In this document: piece by piece, positions 1 through 8,833 of the stretch
Numbering within the stretch: the first letter of the stretch is position 1
Layout: every line of letters begins with the position of its first letter
Source: Bryobacterales bacterium
Lineage (GTDB): Bacteria > Acidobacteriota > Terriglobia > Bryobacterales > UBA6623
Direction of reading: 5' to 3'
NCBI GenBank assembly: GCA_022824585.1
Contig: JAJDZN010000143.1
Span: forward strand, 1-57,580
DNA length: 57,580 nt
The notes under the pieces: generated by a model
Seen by the model: the letters and a program-made list of their open reading frames with translations, nothing else
The model's database searches: none
What the model was told of the DNA's origin: nothing
Program-made: the position numbers and the translations under genes

Positions 1-698
1 CTCCAGGCGGCGGTGGCGGCGGTGGCGGCGGTCGCGGCGGTGCTGGTGGTCGCGGCGGTGGCGGCGGTGCCGGGCAGATGCCTCAGCAGACTCCCTCGCT
101 GAACCTGATGGTTCGGTTCGAAGAGGCCGCTCCGGTGAAGCACGCGAAAGTCAAGTTCAACCTCGGCGAGGGCACAGAACTGACCCCCCAGATGCAGATG
201 TACCTGGAAAACCAAGAGCCGTACTACATCGTGGCCGTCGAGGGCCTTCCCGCACTTTTGGCTCGCTTCGAGGAGGAGCCGGAAAAGCTCGCGACCACAG
301 CCCGCCTGCGGCGCAAGAAGAAAGACGACATCTACCCGGCCAAGGTAGAGGTCCAGGCGAACCAGCGCGCGACCCTGAGGTACTTTTTCCCCCAGAACGA
401 CCCGATCATGCTTGAGGACAAAGAAGTGGAATTCTTCATGAAGTTCGAGCGCGAGATGATGGCGGGAATGCGCCCGGGTGCCGGAGGCGGTGGGCCCCAA
501 GGCCGTGGCCAGCGCGGTCAGGCTGGCCAGGGCGGCCAGCGCCAGCAGAGAGGTGGCGGCCAAGGCCAAGGTGGTGGCGGCCAGCGGGCCGGGGCAGGCG
601 GTCGTGGCGCCGGGATGGCTATGGCCATCTTCGGCAAAGAGATCAAGCGCAAGTTCCGCCTCAAAGACATGGTCTACAAGGGCGAACTGGCCCTGTAG
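1..698 (+). CDS. C-terminal part of a protein with Gly-rich segments, unknown function
   Basis: The frame is open from base 3 and runs to a TAG stop, so the N-terminus lies upstream of the window. The visible part begins with about 24 residues of almost pure Gly with a few Arg and Ala. A compact segment of about 120 residues follows, rich in charged residues (a run RRKKKDD). A second low-complexity insert of about 45 residues, rich in Gly, Gln and Arg, comes next, and the protein ends in a conserved-looking tail (EIKRKFRLKDMVYKGELAL). The insert seems to interrupt one folded domain, because VEFFMKFE before it and the tail after it read like neighbouring strands. The RG/RGG-like steps resemble nucleic-acid-binding low-complexity tails, but I cannot assign a family. 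Inference only: a lineage-specific protein, possibly known only as hypothetical in Acidobacteriota. Confidence 0.7.
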   Translation, partial: PGGGGGGGGGRGGAGGRGGGGGAGQMPQQTPSLNLMVRFEEAAPVKHAKVKFNLGEGTELTPQMQMYLENQEPYYIVAVEGLPALLARFEEEPEKLATTARLRRKKKDDIYPAKVEVQANQRATLRYFFPQNDPIMLEDKEVEFFMKFEREMMAGMRPGAGGGGPQGRGQRGQAGQGGQRQQRGGGQGQGGGGQRAGAGGRGAGMAMAIFGKEIKRKFRLKDMVYKGELAL

Positions 699-1066
699 CG
701 CTCTTCCTGTTCGCGCAGTCGCGAACCACTAGACGGGGTGCTGTACTGCCCGGCACACGGGCTCGGGCCATCATGAATGTGTGAGCGCGTCCGATACCGG
801 GAACCTCTCTATCAAGTAGCGTCCTTGCGATCGCTGGCGGCGAATCTACGCGTTGGAGGCAGTCGTGGGCCGGCACCCCAGAATGGCCGCGAGCCTCAGC
901 CGCAGTATCCTTTCAAGCAAGCCCGCCTGACCAGCTCGGTGACTCCGAGGAGCATGCTGCTGCGCTCCGGGCACTGCCGCTCTCCGCGTGCTGGCCTCCC
1001 GTGCCCAACAGTGGCCCCTCAGAGCCTCGTTCGTGGGCAAATTGGGCGCAAATCGATTACGCTTGA
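699..1066. other. Intergenic, no gene seen
   Basis: Apart from the hairpin near its left edge I see no convincing frame, RNA gene or strong promoter. Open frames here have no recognisable protein features. Confidence 0.5.
709..726 (+). terminator. Hairpin just after the Gly-rich gene
   Basis: A perfect 7-bp stem (GTTCGCG / CGCGAAC) with a 4-base loop lies 10 bases after the TAG stop. No T-run follows, so it is a terminator-like or mRNA-stabilising hairpin rather than a clear intrinsic terminator. Confidence 0.4.
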
Positions 1067-2686
1067 ATGCCAATGACGAGCCCATCTGTCAACTATGCGC
1101 AACTCTCGCCGCTGGCATTCTTGGAGCGCAGCCTGCTCGTGTATCCGCACAAACCCGCGGTCGTCTACGGGGAGAGTGTCTATACCTACGCGCAGTACAG
1201 TGATCGCATCTGCCGGCTCGGCGAGGCATTGAGAGCTCTCGGAGTCGGCCGTGGCGACCGGGTTGCGATCCTGGCGCCGAATATCCCTCCGATGCTCGAC
1301 GCGAAGTTCGGGCCGATGCGGATCGGCGCGATCCTTGTGCCCCTTAACATCCGGCTGTCTGCGCGCGAGATCGCTTACATCCTGAACCATTCCGGCGCCA
1401 AGGTCTTGATCTTCGATTCGGAGTTCGCCGACACGGTGCGCGAACTCAGGCAGGACGTTTCTTCGGCCATGTCGTACGTGCAGGTCGTGGACGCCGCCCC
1501 CAAGGCCGACGACATTCCCGGGCCGGAATACGAGGAATTCCTTGACGGGGTGCCGTCAGAGCCGGGGCCGGCGGTGGAAATCGACGAGAACGACGCGATC
1601 TGCATCAACTACACGTCCGGCACGACGGGATTTCCGAAGGGTGTCGTCTTCCACGCGCGCGGCGCATGGATCAACGCGGTCGGCGAGGTGATCGAGACAG
1701 GCATGAGCTGGCGCTCGGTTTATTTGTGGACCCTTCCCTTGTTCCACTGCAACGGCTGGTGCTTTCCGTGGGGCATCGTGGCCATCGGCGCCACGAGCGT
1801 CTGCTTGCGCAAGGTCGTGCCCGCGGAGGTCTACCGACTTGTCAATCGCTGGGGCGTCACGCACATGTGCTGCGCGCCGACAGTCCTGACCGCCCTCTAC
1901 TCCAGTCCCGACGCGGCGGGGCAAGACCTCAGCGGTGTCACTGTCGCCACGGCTGGCGCGCCGCCAGCGCCACAGGTCATCCGCACGATGGAGCGGATGG
2001 GGGCGCAGATCCAACACCTGTACGGCCTGACCGAGACGTACGGCCCCTATACAGTCTGCGCCGATCAGCCCGGCTGGAGCGATCTCGATCCCGAGCAGCG
2101 GGCACTGGTCAAGGCTCGCCAAGGCGTGCCGTACGGCGTTGCGGGTGACGGCTTGCGCGTGGTCGACGAGGAAATGCGGGATGTCCCCCGCGATGGCCAG
2201 ACCATGGGCGAGGTCGTCATGCGCGGGAACATGGTCATGACGGGATACTACAACGACGCCGAGGCCACCAGCGCTGCGTTTCGAGGCGGCTGGTTCCACT
2301 CCGGCGACTTGGCGGTGTGGCACTCCGACGGCTACGTCGAGCTGAAGGATCGCTCGAAGGACATCATCATCTCGGGAGGCGAGAATATATCCAGCCAAGA
2401 GGTGGAGAAGGTCGTCATGGAGCATCCCGACGTGCTGGAGGTGTGCGTCGTCGGGGTGCCGGACGACAAGTGGGGCGAGGTGCCGAAGGCATTCGTCGTG
2501 CGCCGACCGGGGTCCGAGGTCTCGGCTGCCGCCGTCATCGAGTTCACCCGCGAGCGCTTGGCGCACTTCAAGTGCCCGAAGCACGTGGAGTTCGGGGACC
2601 TGCCGAAGACCGCAACAGGCAAGATCCAGAAGTTTGTCCTGCGCGACAGGGAGTGGCAGGGCTCCGGCGGCCGCATCAAGGGCTAG
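1067..2686 (+). CDS. Acyl-CoA synthetase (AMP-forming), DmdB/FadD-like
   Basis: This is a class I adenylate-forming enzyme that would activate a carboxylic acid to acyl-CoA through an acyl-AMP. The P-loop-like motif YTSGTTGFPKG starts at about residue 182. The A-domain motif GWFHSGDLA, the hinge KDRSKDIIISGGENI and the C-terminal catalytic-lysine motif PKTATGKIQK are all present, so the protein is full length (539 aa). The N-terminus (LSPLAFLERSLLVYP) is typical of the medium-chain or 3-methylmercaptopropionyl-CoA ligase (DmdB-like) branch. The substrate cannot be read from the sequence. Two ATGs lie six bases apart (1067 and 1073) and neither has a strong Shine-Dalgarno. The 3' end overlaps the convergent serine hydrolase gene by 11 bases. 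Confidence 0.93.
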   Translation: MPMTSPSVNYAQLSPLAFLERSLLVYPHKPAVVYGESVYTYAQYSDRICRLGEALRALGVGRGDRVAILAPNIPPMLDAKFGPMRIGAILVPLNIRLSAREIAYILNHSGAKVLIFDSEFADTVRELRQDVSSAMSYVQVVDAAPKADDIPGPEYEEFLDGVPSEPGPAVEIDENDAICINYTSGTTGFPKGVVFHARGAWINAVGEVIETGMSWRSVYLWTLPLFHCNGWCFPWGIVAIGATSVCLRKVVPAEVYRLVNRWGVTHMCCAPTVLTALYSSPDAAGQDLSGVTVATAGAPPAPQVIRTMERMGAQIQHLYGLTETYGPYTVCADQPGWSDLDPEQRALVKARQGVPYGVAGDGLRVVDEEMRDVPRDGQTMGEVVMRGNMVMTGYYNDAEATSAAFRGGWFHSGDLAVWHSDGYVELKDRSKDIIISGGENISSQEVEKVVMEHPDVLEVCVVGVPDDKWGEVPKAFVVRRPGSEVSAAAVIEFTRERLAHFKCPKHVEFGDLPKTATGKIQKFVLRDREWQGSGGRIKG

Positions 2687-4145
2687 CGTCGCCGCGCGCC
2701 CTAGCCGGCGCTGCCGTCAAGCCTCGGACTGCCGAAACGAGCAGCAGTGCGAGCACGCTGGTGACCAGCGTCGGCAGCGCCACCTGAATCGTCGTCGGGA
2801 ACGCCGCGTGCGGCGGGCCCGCGAAGTGGTAGCGATAGAACAGGATTGCGGCGAGGCAGCTCAGCACTGCGGAGCGCCCGAATCGCCCGGCAGTCAGCTG
2901 CCAAGTCCGCCGGCCGCTCCGCAAATGCTGGCGCGTTCGCCAGCCCAACCAACCGGCAAGCCCGCCTAAACCGATCGCGGCTGTGAGCAGGACCATTGCC
3001 CACGTGTCTGGGATTTCGGCCCGGTTCGCCCTCTGTGGCCTAGGTAGGTCCTTGCCGCCCAGACTGCGCAAGATGGCACGGGCGATCGCCTGCGACCGCG
3101 TCGTGCCAAGATTGCCTAGGACGGCAACTGCGGAGCGCGTCCGCGGTGCCACGACGGCCGCCGTGCGCCCGCCCCAGGTCTTGCCAGTGTGCTCGAGCAC
3201 CAGCCCGTCCCCGAACCATCCGGGACTGTCCTGCACGGTCCAGCCTAGGTCGTAGGCCGGATCTAGGCGGCCCCACCAAGGGCCGTCAGCGTAGAGGAAG
3301 TCGAAGTCGCCAGGCTTCCGTTCTAGCAGCGCATCCAGATATGCGGCCATGTCCGCAGCGCTGGCCCTCACCAGCGAACTGCCGCTCCAGCCGAGAAAGC
3401 GCGACGGGCTGACGCTCACGCTCCCCCACTGCCATTCATGGGGCAGGGCCCCCGCGGCGGTCGAAGGAGGAGCGCCCGCAATGCTTGCCTGCCGCATGCC
3501 CAGCGGCCTGAACACTCTCTGCTGCATATAGGCACTGAACCGAACTCCGGAGACACGCTCGATGATGGCTGCCAGCAGGACGTAATTGCTGTTGGCATAT
3601 GACACCGACTCGCCTGGCAGGCCCTCCAGGCGTGCGTTGTTCAGGTGTTTGACTGCCACTGCTAAGTCGCGCTCATCCGGCGATCCGCAGCAGGGCAGCA
3701 GGAAGTCGTGGCCGCGGCGCAGGCCGCTGCGGTGCTGGAGCAGGTGGTTCAGGGTGACGCCCGCCCAGTCGGCGCCGGTCAGTCTCGGCAAGATTTCGGC
3801 GACGCCGGCGCCTCGTTCGATCCGTCCTTCCTGTTCCAGCCGAAGGATGGCCAAGGCAGTCAGAGCCTTGCTCAGAGAGGCCAGCCCCATCGGGGTGTTC
3901 ACCGTTAATGGCTGCTCGGATTCGACACTTTGGATGCCGTAGGCCCGTACTAGGCCGATCTCGCCGCGGTCCACGATCGCGAGGGCGAGGCCGGGGACAC
4001 TGTTCAGTGCCAGTTCGGCTCGCACAAAGCGGTCGATCTCTGTGTTCGCGAGCAAGCTAGGGACGCAGCCGCCGACGAGTGACGTGGCCAGAATAACCTC
4101 GCGCAGCACCGCTGAGATCGTAGCAACGACGGATGGCGCACACAT
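2676..4145 (-). CDS. Beta-lactamase-fold serine hydrolase with C-terminal membrane helices
   Basis: This belongs to the class C beta-lactamase / penicillin-binding-protein-like hydrolase family (esterases, D-aminopeptidases and the like). The three active-site motifs are visible: SLSK (Ser90/Lys93), YAN (Tyr183/Asn185) and HTGK in place of KTG. The N-terminus has a hydrophobic segment ending VGGC, compatible with a lipoprotein signal. After the catalytic domain come about three hydrophobic segments (around residues 385-405, 425-440 and 452-472), so the C-terminus is probably membrane embedded. This layout is common in secreted beta-lactamase-related proteins of unknown substrate. I would not call it a true beta-lactamase. 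It is convergent with the acyl-CoA ligase. Confidence 0.88.
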   Translation of the reverse strand: MCAPSVVATISAVLREVILATSLVGGCVPSLLANTEIDRFVRAELALNSVPGLALAIVDRGEIGLVRAYGIQSVESEQPLTVNTPMGLASLSKALTALAILRLEQEGRIERGAGVAEILPRLTGADWAGVTLNHLLQHRSGLRRGHDFLLPCCGSPDERDLAVAVKHLNNARLEGLPGESVSYANSNYVLLAAIIERVSGVRFSAYMQQRVFRPLGMRQASIAGAPPSTAAGALPHEWQWGSVSVSPSRFLGWSGSSLVRASAADMAAYLDALLERKPGDFDFLYADGPWWGRLDPAYDLGWTVQDSPGWFGDGLVLEHTGKTWGGRTAAVVAPRTRSAVAVLGNLGTTRSQAIARAILRSLGGKDLPRPQRANRAEIPDTWAMVLLTAAIGLGGLAGWLGWRTRQHLRSGRRTWQLTAGRFGRSAVLSCLAAILFYRYHFAGPPHAAFPTTIQVALPTLVTSVLALLLVSAVRGLTAAPARARGDASP

Positions 4146-4275
4146 CTCGGCCCGGGCCGTGCGAGCTGCGGTCTCTCGCCGGGAACTCTGTGCTCGTTTG
4201 ACTTCGACTCACTCCACACTCTTCTTACATTTCGATGCGCTCCTTTACCGTTAGAATGAACCTAGGGGCCTGCCC

Positions 4276-7167
4276 ATGCCATTCGAGCCCTTTCGCGTAC
4301 TGCACGGCAGCAGCCCGTCTCGGCTTTGCACGGCACTGCCGGGATCGAGGCTCTGCGCGCTCTTGGTCTGCCTCTGTCTCTGGCTGGCAGGGCCTCTGCA
4401 TGCGAATTCGGGAAGCCAAGAGGAGCTGGTCGCGAGGTACCAGAGCCTGCTGCTATTCAGCCCTGACGACTATGAGATTTCCGAGGCTGCCAAGGCAGCC
4501 TTCGAGAACGGTCTTCGGGGGCGTTTCCGGAGGGCCGTTCGCTCAGCCGGATCGTTTTCGTATGAGCGCCGCGGAGACCTCGCCTACTTCGTCTCAGACT
4601 TGGGCGGCGGCATCGACGAGACGGACGCGGAACGAAGGGCGCGCGAGGCAGCCAACGGCGAGTTTCACAACCTGTTCAACCAAGTCCTCCCGACACTGGC
4701 GCTCGCGTACCACACTCCCAGTACTTCCGACAGGCGAAACCCTTACTACCAGAATGCATCTGTCCTGCAACTTTGCCTCGCGATACTCGACTACAGCTAC
4801 AGCCGGGGCCTCACCGAAGATGCCTGGCTCCCCGATCACGCAGGCAACGCGAGCGGGGATGCCCTCGCGCAAGGCTTGGTCCGAACAGCCGGTGATTTTT
4901 CCGAGATCTCCCTGCGGCTGGGCGGATACATCCAGAGCGTCTTCCTCATGCGGGAGGCTCTCGCCGAGGCCGGGTTGCTGGCGAGGTACCGAGCGGTCGT
5001 CCGCAATCTGGCGGTGAACCACGGGACGATGTACGGTGCGTTCTTCCAAGTCGCCCGGCAGGAGGCCGGAGTCAGCTACCCAGACCCATTCCCTGTCGAG
5101 CGCCAGTACCATCTCAACGCGGATGGCGTGCGGCTCTTCGCGGACTATTTCTTGCCATACTACCTGCTGATCGACAATGGTCCCGAGCGGAGCAGCATGG
5201 CTGCCGTCTTGAGCAACGTCATCGAGACGAACATTGCAATCAAGCCGGGGGTGTACGGGACGATCAAACCCGACGGCACCGGTTTTCACCATGCTACGGC
5301 GTATGTCGGAGCGTACAGCCCATTCGCCATTGAAGCCTTTTCCCGCTTGCTCTACCTCCTCAAGGGAACGACGTTCTATCGCACCGAGAGCGTCGAAGCC
5401 CTGAAGCTGGCGCTGGAGAGCTATCGGGTGATGGTCCAGAGATACGATCCGTCCGCCGCGCTTCGAGGACGCCTCATTGGCGGCAGCGGCGAAGGCAGGT
5501 CGGCCGCAATCTCGAAGGCCATGGCATTCATGGCTCATCCGGACGGAATGGATGATCTGGAGATGAAGGCTCGCTTCGGGGAGTTCTTCGACGCTGGCTA
5601 CTTCTTCTCCACCGACCGGCAGAATCACTACTTCGAAGGACAGCGCGGAATGCCGTTCCGGGGATTGGGGATCTACCGCTTGATCGCGGAGCTGCAGGCC
5701 CAGAGCATCGCCTCCGCCGTGCCTCCGTCGGGTGCTTGGATCAAGCCCTACGCCGCGGCGGGCTTCTTCCGCCGCGACGAATGGATGGTGACCGCAAAGG
5801 GCTTCAGTCAGTATTTCTGGGACTACGAGGGGCCGCTGAACGCGCGTCAGAACAACTTCGGCCAGAACTGGGCGTACGGTTCGCTGGCCGTCTTCAGCGC
5901 GGGCGACCCAGTCAGCGAGCGAGGGTCTGGACAAGTCCTGTTCTCCGGCTGGGACTGGTACCACGTGCCGGGGACGACCGCGAGCCACTATCCCATTGAG
6001 CCGCGGAAAGAGTCAGAGGTGCGCGCGTCTCGCAAGGAGCAGGGAATCAAGCAGCGGGACACGCACCGAAACTACAACACGAAGACCTTTGTGGGCGGGG
6101 TAAGCCTAGGAGACCACGGCTTCTTCGTCCAAGACCTGGAGGCGGTTCCGTTCACCGCACCGACAGACTTGCGCGCACGGAAGAGCTACTTCTTCGTCGG
6201 CGACAAGGTCTTGGCTCTGGGGACGCAGATCCAAGGAGGCACGCAAGAGGACGAAACGCACACGACCCTCTTCCAGACTTTCTTGGAGGACGCCAGTTCC
6301 CCCACGCAAGTCAACGGCGAGCAGCTGACCGGGCTCGAGAGCTTGATCGAGCACGCCGCTGGCACACAGGTGAAGATGACCGACAGCGTGGGGAACAGCT
6401 ACTTCTTGGCGGGGAGCACCACCCCGTTGGTGGTGTCCCGCAGTCTCCAAGAGAGCCTGACGCAGGACCACGAGAAGACAGAAGGGGCGTATGCGCAAGC
6501 CTATCTCAATCACGGGATCAAGCCCGACGGCGACAGCTACCAGTACGTGGTAATCCCGGCTGACACCGATGCCACGAAGCTGGACGAGTTGGCGTCCGAT
6601 CCGTCAGCCTTCTACCAGATACTCGATACGAGCGGGATGCACTTGGTCAGGTTTCCTCAGCAGCGTCTGACGGCGTATGCGTTCTACGAAGTCGTCGAGA
6701 CTCCGGAAGGCGAGCTGATCCGAACGGTCAGCCAGTCGGCGGCGGTGATCGTCCAAGAGCTGGAGCGATCAACCCCGCTGGGTCAGGCGGTGGCGCAAGC
6801 GGCGCCCGTGCAACTCGCGGCGAGCGTTCCCGACATCGGATGGACTTTCGAGGATGACATCGTCTCTCGCGGCTTGGGCTACGCTTCCAAGCATTTCGCG
6901 TTCCAGGTTGCCAAAGAGCATACGCTGACGCTGGCGCTGCGCGGGACATGGTGCCCGGACGCGGCTGGCTCGCCCCCCGGAACAGAGTCCATCCACCGCT
7001 CCGGCGAGACCGTGCTCCAATTGCAGTGCCGGGACGGCATGAGCACGGAGGTTCTGTTGCAACCGTGCGAGACTGCCGCTCCCGCGACTCAAGGCGTGGA
7101 AGATACGCCCGAGCCCGGCCGACGTCGCCCCATCGATCTCCGAGTGCAGAGTTCGACGTTTGAGTGA
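4276..7167 (+). CDS. Secreted polysaccharide lyase family 8 (chondroitin/hyaluronan-type lyase)
   Basis: The protein has 963 aa with a signal peptide (hydrophobic core around residues 27-42). It would cleave uronic-acid-containing glycosaminoglycans by beta-elimination outside the cytoplasm. The region around Gly336-Tyr347 (GFHHATAYVGAY) matches the catalytic His/Tyr block of chondroitin ABC lyases, with His339 and Tyr347 as the likely pair. Arg397/Arg399 and Glu518 (in WDYEGP) fit the remaining catalytic Arg and Glu. The middle-domain motif WDWYHVPGTTASHYP is a strong PL8 signature. An AGGGGCC stretch sits about 8 bases before the ATG. It stands alone, but three sulfatases lie elsewhere in the window. 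The exact substrate (chondroitin, dermatan, hyaluronan or other) is not decidable here. Confidence 0.9.
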   Translation: MPFEPFRVLHGSSPSRLCTALPGSRLCALLVCLCLWLAGPLHANSGSQEELVARYQSLLLFSPDDYEISEAAKAAFENGLRGRFRRAVRSAGSFSYERRGDLAYFVSDLGGGIDETDAERRAREAANGEFHNLFNQVLPTLALAYHTPSTSDRRNPYYQNASVLQLCLAILDYSYSRGLTEDAWLPDHAGNASGDALAQGLVRTAGDFSEISLRLGGYIQSVFLMREALAEAGLLARYRAVVRNLAVNHGTMYGAFFQVARQEAGVSYPDPFPVERQYHLNADGVRLFADYFLPYYLLIDNGPERSSMAAVLSNVIETNIAIKPGVYGTIKPDGTGFHHATAYVGAYSPFAIEAFSRLLYLLKGTTFYRTESVEALKLALESYRVMVQRYDPSAALRGRLIGGSGEGRSAAISKAMAFMAHPDGMDDLEMKARFGEFFDAGYFFSTDRQNHYFEGQRGMPFRGLGIYRLIAELQAQSIASAVPPSGAWIKPYAAAGFFRRDEWMVTAKGFSQYFWDYEGPLNARQNNFGQNWAYGSLAVFSAGDPVSERGSGQVLFSGWDWYHVPGTTASHYPIEPRKESEVRASRKEQGIKQRDTHRNYNTKTFVGGVSLGDHGFFVQDLEAVPFTAPTDLRARKSYFFVGDKVLALGTQIQGGTQEDETHTTLFQTFLEDASSPTQVNGEQLTGLESLIEHAAGTQVKMTDSVGNSYFLAGSTTPLVVSRSLQESLTQDHEKTEGAYAQAYLNHGIKPDGDSYQYVVIPADTDATKLDELASDPSAFYQILDTSGMHLVRFPQQRLTAYAFYEVVETPEGELIRTVSQSAAVIVQELERSTPLGQAVAQAAPVQLAASVPDIGWTFEDDIVSRGLGYASKHFAFQVAKEHTLTLALRGTWCPDAAGSPPGTESIHRSGETVLQLQCRDGMSTEVLLQPCETAAPATQGVEDTPEPGRRRPIDLRVQSSTFE

Positions 7168-7615
7168 GCGAATCGCTCCGGAGTTGCGGTCTCGTCCTAG
7201 GTCTGGGACTGAGCATTGCGTCCGATGTTGGGGTTCCAGTCTGGCGCTGCTTGCCATGCCGTAGCATGGCGCGGGCCAGCGCGCGAGCGCGGCGGAAGAA
7301 TGGAGGAACGTCTCGCGCTATCTCGGCTTCGCAATGGGCAGACGAACCAGAGCTCCCAGCCAGCCAAGGTACGGCAGGTCTTGGCGGTATAATGCTCACG
7401 CTGTCTTGGCGCTTCTAGGTCATAGTTGTTCAGCAGGCTGGAGGCACGAAGATCACGGGCGAGCACTTCTTCAATGGAGCGTCGGCCAGCTGGGATCATT
7501 GAGGATCATTTCTACCGATTTGGCACGCATTCGCCAGTCCCACCGCTTCGCGACTGACGATGCCGGCCGCTCAGCGGTACCGCGGGCCGTGCAAGAATCG
7601 ACCGGGTAGACGAGC
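7168..7615. other. Intergenic, no gene seen
   Basis: This is about 450 bases between the lyase and the RND pump operon. A TATAAT hexamer lies at 7388-7393, but no -35 partner is found at the right distance and it is more than 200 bases from the next gene, so I do not call a promoter. No coding frame looks real. Confidence 0.4.
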
Positions 7616-8833
7616 ATGAGCAGGGTAATCGGTTATGTGATTGCGGTCGCAATCGTGGCCGGCTCGTTTGGATTGGCGGCTTACTTGGTGTCGCTGGCGC
7701 CCGAGCCCGAGCGGCAGGAGCCGCCGCCGCAGATTCCGTTCGCCCAGACCGGGACAGTGGTCGGCGGATCTGGTGCGATTCCAGTGCGCGGCGCGGGGAC
7801 AGTGCGGACCAGCGCGGAAATCGAAATCACTCCTCAGGTCGGTGGCCGCGTCACATGGACGGATCCGGGCTTTCAGAGCGGAGGCCGCGTCGAAGCGGGC
7901 CAGACGATCTTCCGCATCGAAGATTCCGACTTCTTGAACCGCGTGCGGGAAGTCGAGGTGGACATCGAGGCCAGGCGGGCAGAACTCGCTGTGATCCAAG
8001 AGGAGGCGGCGTTCGCCAAGGCCGAGTTCGAGAAGTACTCCCGCCTCCAACGCGAGGCCGGCTCTGCGGTGGGCGAAGCGGGCCCGCTTGCGCTGCGCGA
8101 GCCCCAGTTGAAGGCAGCCCAGGCCGCGCTGGACCGGGAGCAAGTCCGTCTCGCTGATGCCAAGCTGGCGCTCTCCCGCACCGAAGTGCGCGCGCCGTTC
8201 GCTGGTTACGTGCTGAACGAGTCTTTGGAAACCGGCCAGCTTGTAGCCGCCGGCCAAGCGCTTGGGCGGATCTTCGCCGCCGATTTCGTTGAGGTGGTAG
8301 TGCCGCTCTCGGACGCCGAGGCGGCGTTGATTCCCAGGCTGTGGAAGCTTCGCGCCGGCGACTCCGAGCGACGGGTGGCGGCCCGCGTGGTGGCTACGTA
8401 CGGCGATGCAAGCTACTCCTGGAATGGCTATGTGGACCGTGCCGAGGTGTCACTCGACGAACAGACGCGGACGATCGACGCGATTGTGCGAGTGCCTGAC
8501 CCCTTCGCCTCGGGCTCCCGCGTGGACGGCACGAGCGGCCCCGGCGGCGCTCCGCCGCTGTTGGTGAGCAAGTTCGTGGACGTGGAAATCCAAGGAGTTG
8601 CTCCGGACAGCTACTTCCGGGTGCCGCGGCCGGCTCTGCGACCGGGAAACGAGGTCTGGGTCGTGGGTGACGGCCAGAGGGTCCGGATTGTCCCCGTACA
8701 CGTCCTCCAGCGTGCCAACGACGAAGCCGTTGTCGTGGCAGCCCTCGAAGATGGCCAGCTCGTCATCACTGGCGGCGTTCAGTTCGTCACCGACGGCATG
8801 CTCGTACAGACGCGGGCCGACTTGACGCAATGA
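7616..8833 (+). CDS. RND efflux periplasmic adaptor (membrane fusion protein, HlyD/AcrA family)
   Basis: This 405-aa periplasmic adaptor would link the inner-membrane permease downstream to an outer-membrane channel. An N-terminal hydrophobic segment (residues 5-25) anchors it. A lipoyl/barrel-sandwich half motif follows (EITPQVGGRVTW), then a charged helical hairpin of about 75 residues (around 100-175), the second lipoyl half (VRAPFAGYVLNESLETGQLV) and a beta-barrel and membrane-proximal domain. The 3' end overlaps the permease gene by four bases (ATGA), so the two are translationally coupled. No outer-membrane channel gene follows directly; the best candidate lies at 18051-19481, beyond the lipid-tailoring genes. 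Confidence 0.9.
   Translation: MSRVIGYVIAVAIVAGSFGLAAYLVSLAPEPERQEPPPQIPFAQTGTVVGGSGAIPVRGAGTVRTSAEIEITPQVGGRVTWTDPGFQSGGRVEAGQTIFRIEDSDFLNRVREVEVDIEARRAELAVIQEEAAFAKAEFEKYSRLQREAGSAVGEAGPLALREPQLKAAQAALDREQVRLADAKLALSRTEVRAPFAGYVLNESLETGQLVAAGQALGRIFAADFVEVVVPLSDAEAALIPRLWKLRAGDSERRVAARVVATYGDASYSWNGYVDRAEVSLDEQTRTIDAIVRVPDPFASGSRVDGTSGPGGAPPLLVSKFVDVEIQGVAPDSYFRVPRPALRPGNEVWVVGDGQRVRIVPVHVLQRANDEAVVVAALEDGQLVITGGVQFVTDGMLVQTRADLTQ

Noticed and set aside
1..77. Tandem DNA repeat or mobile element at the left edge
   Set aside because: The GGCGGT-type repeat is the coding sequence of a Gly-rich stretch in an open frame.
2676..4145. True class C beta-lactamase
   Set aside because: The fold and motifs fit, but the HTGK variant and C-terminal membrane helices point to the broader esterase/peptidase-like family.
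7388..7393. TATAAT as a promoter for the RND pump
   Set aside because: No -35 box lies 16-18 bases upstream, and it is over 200 bases before the first gene.
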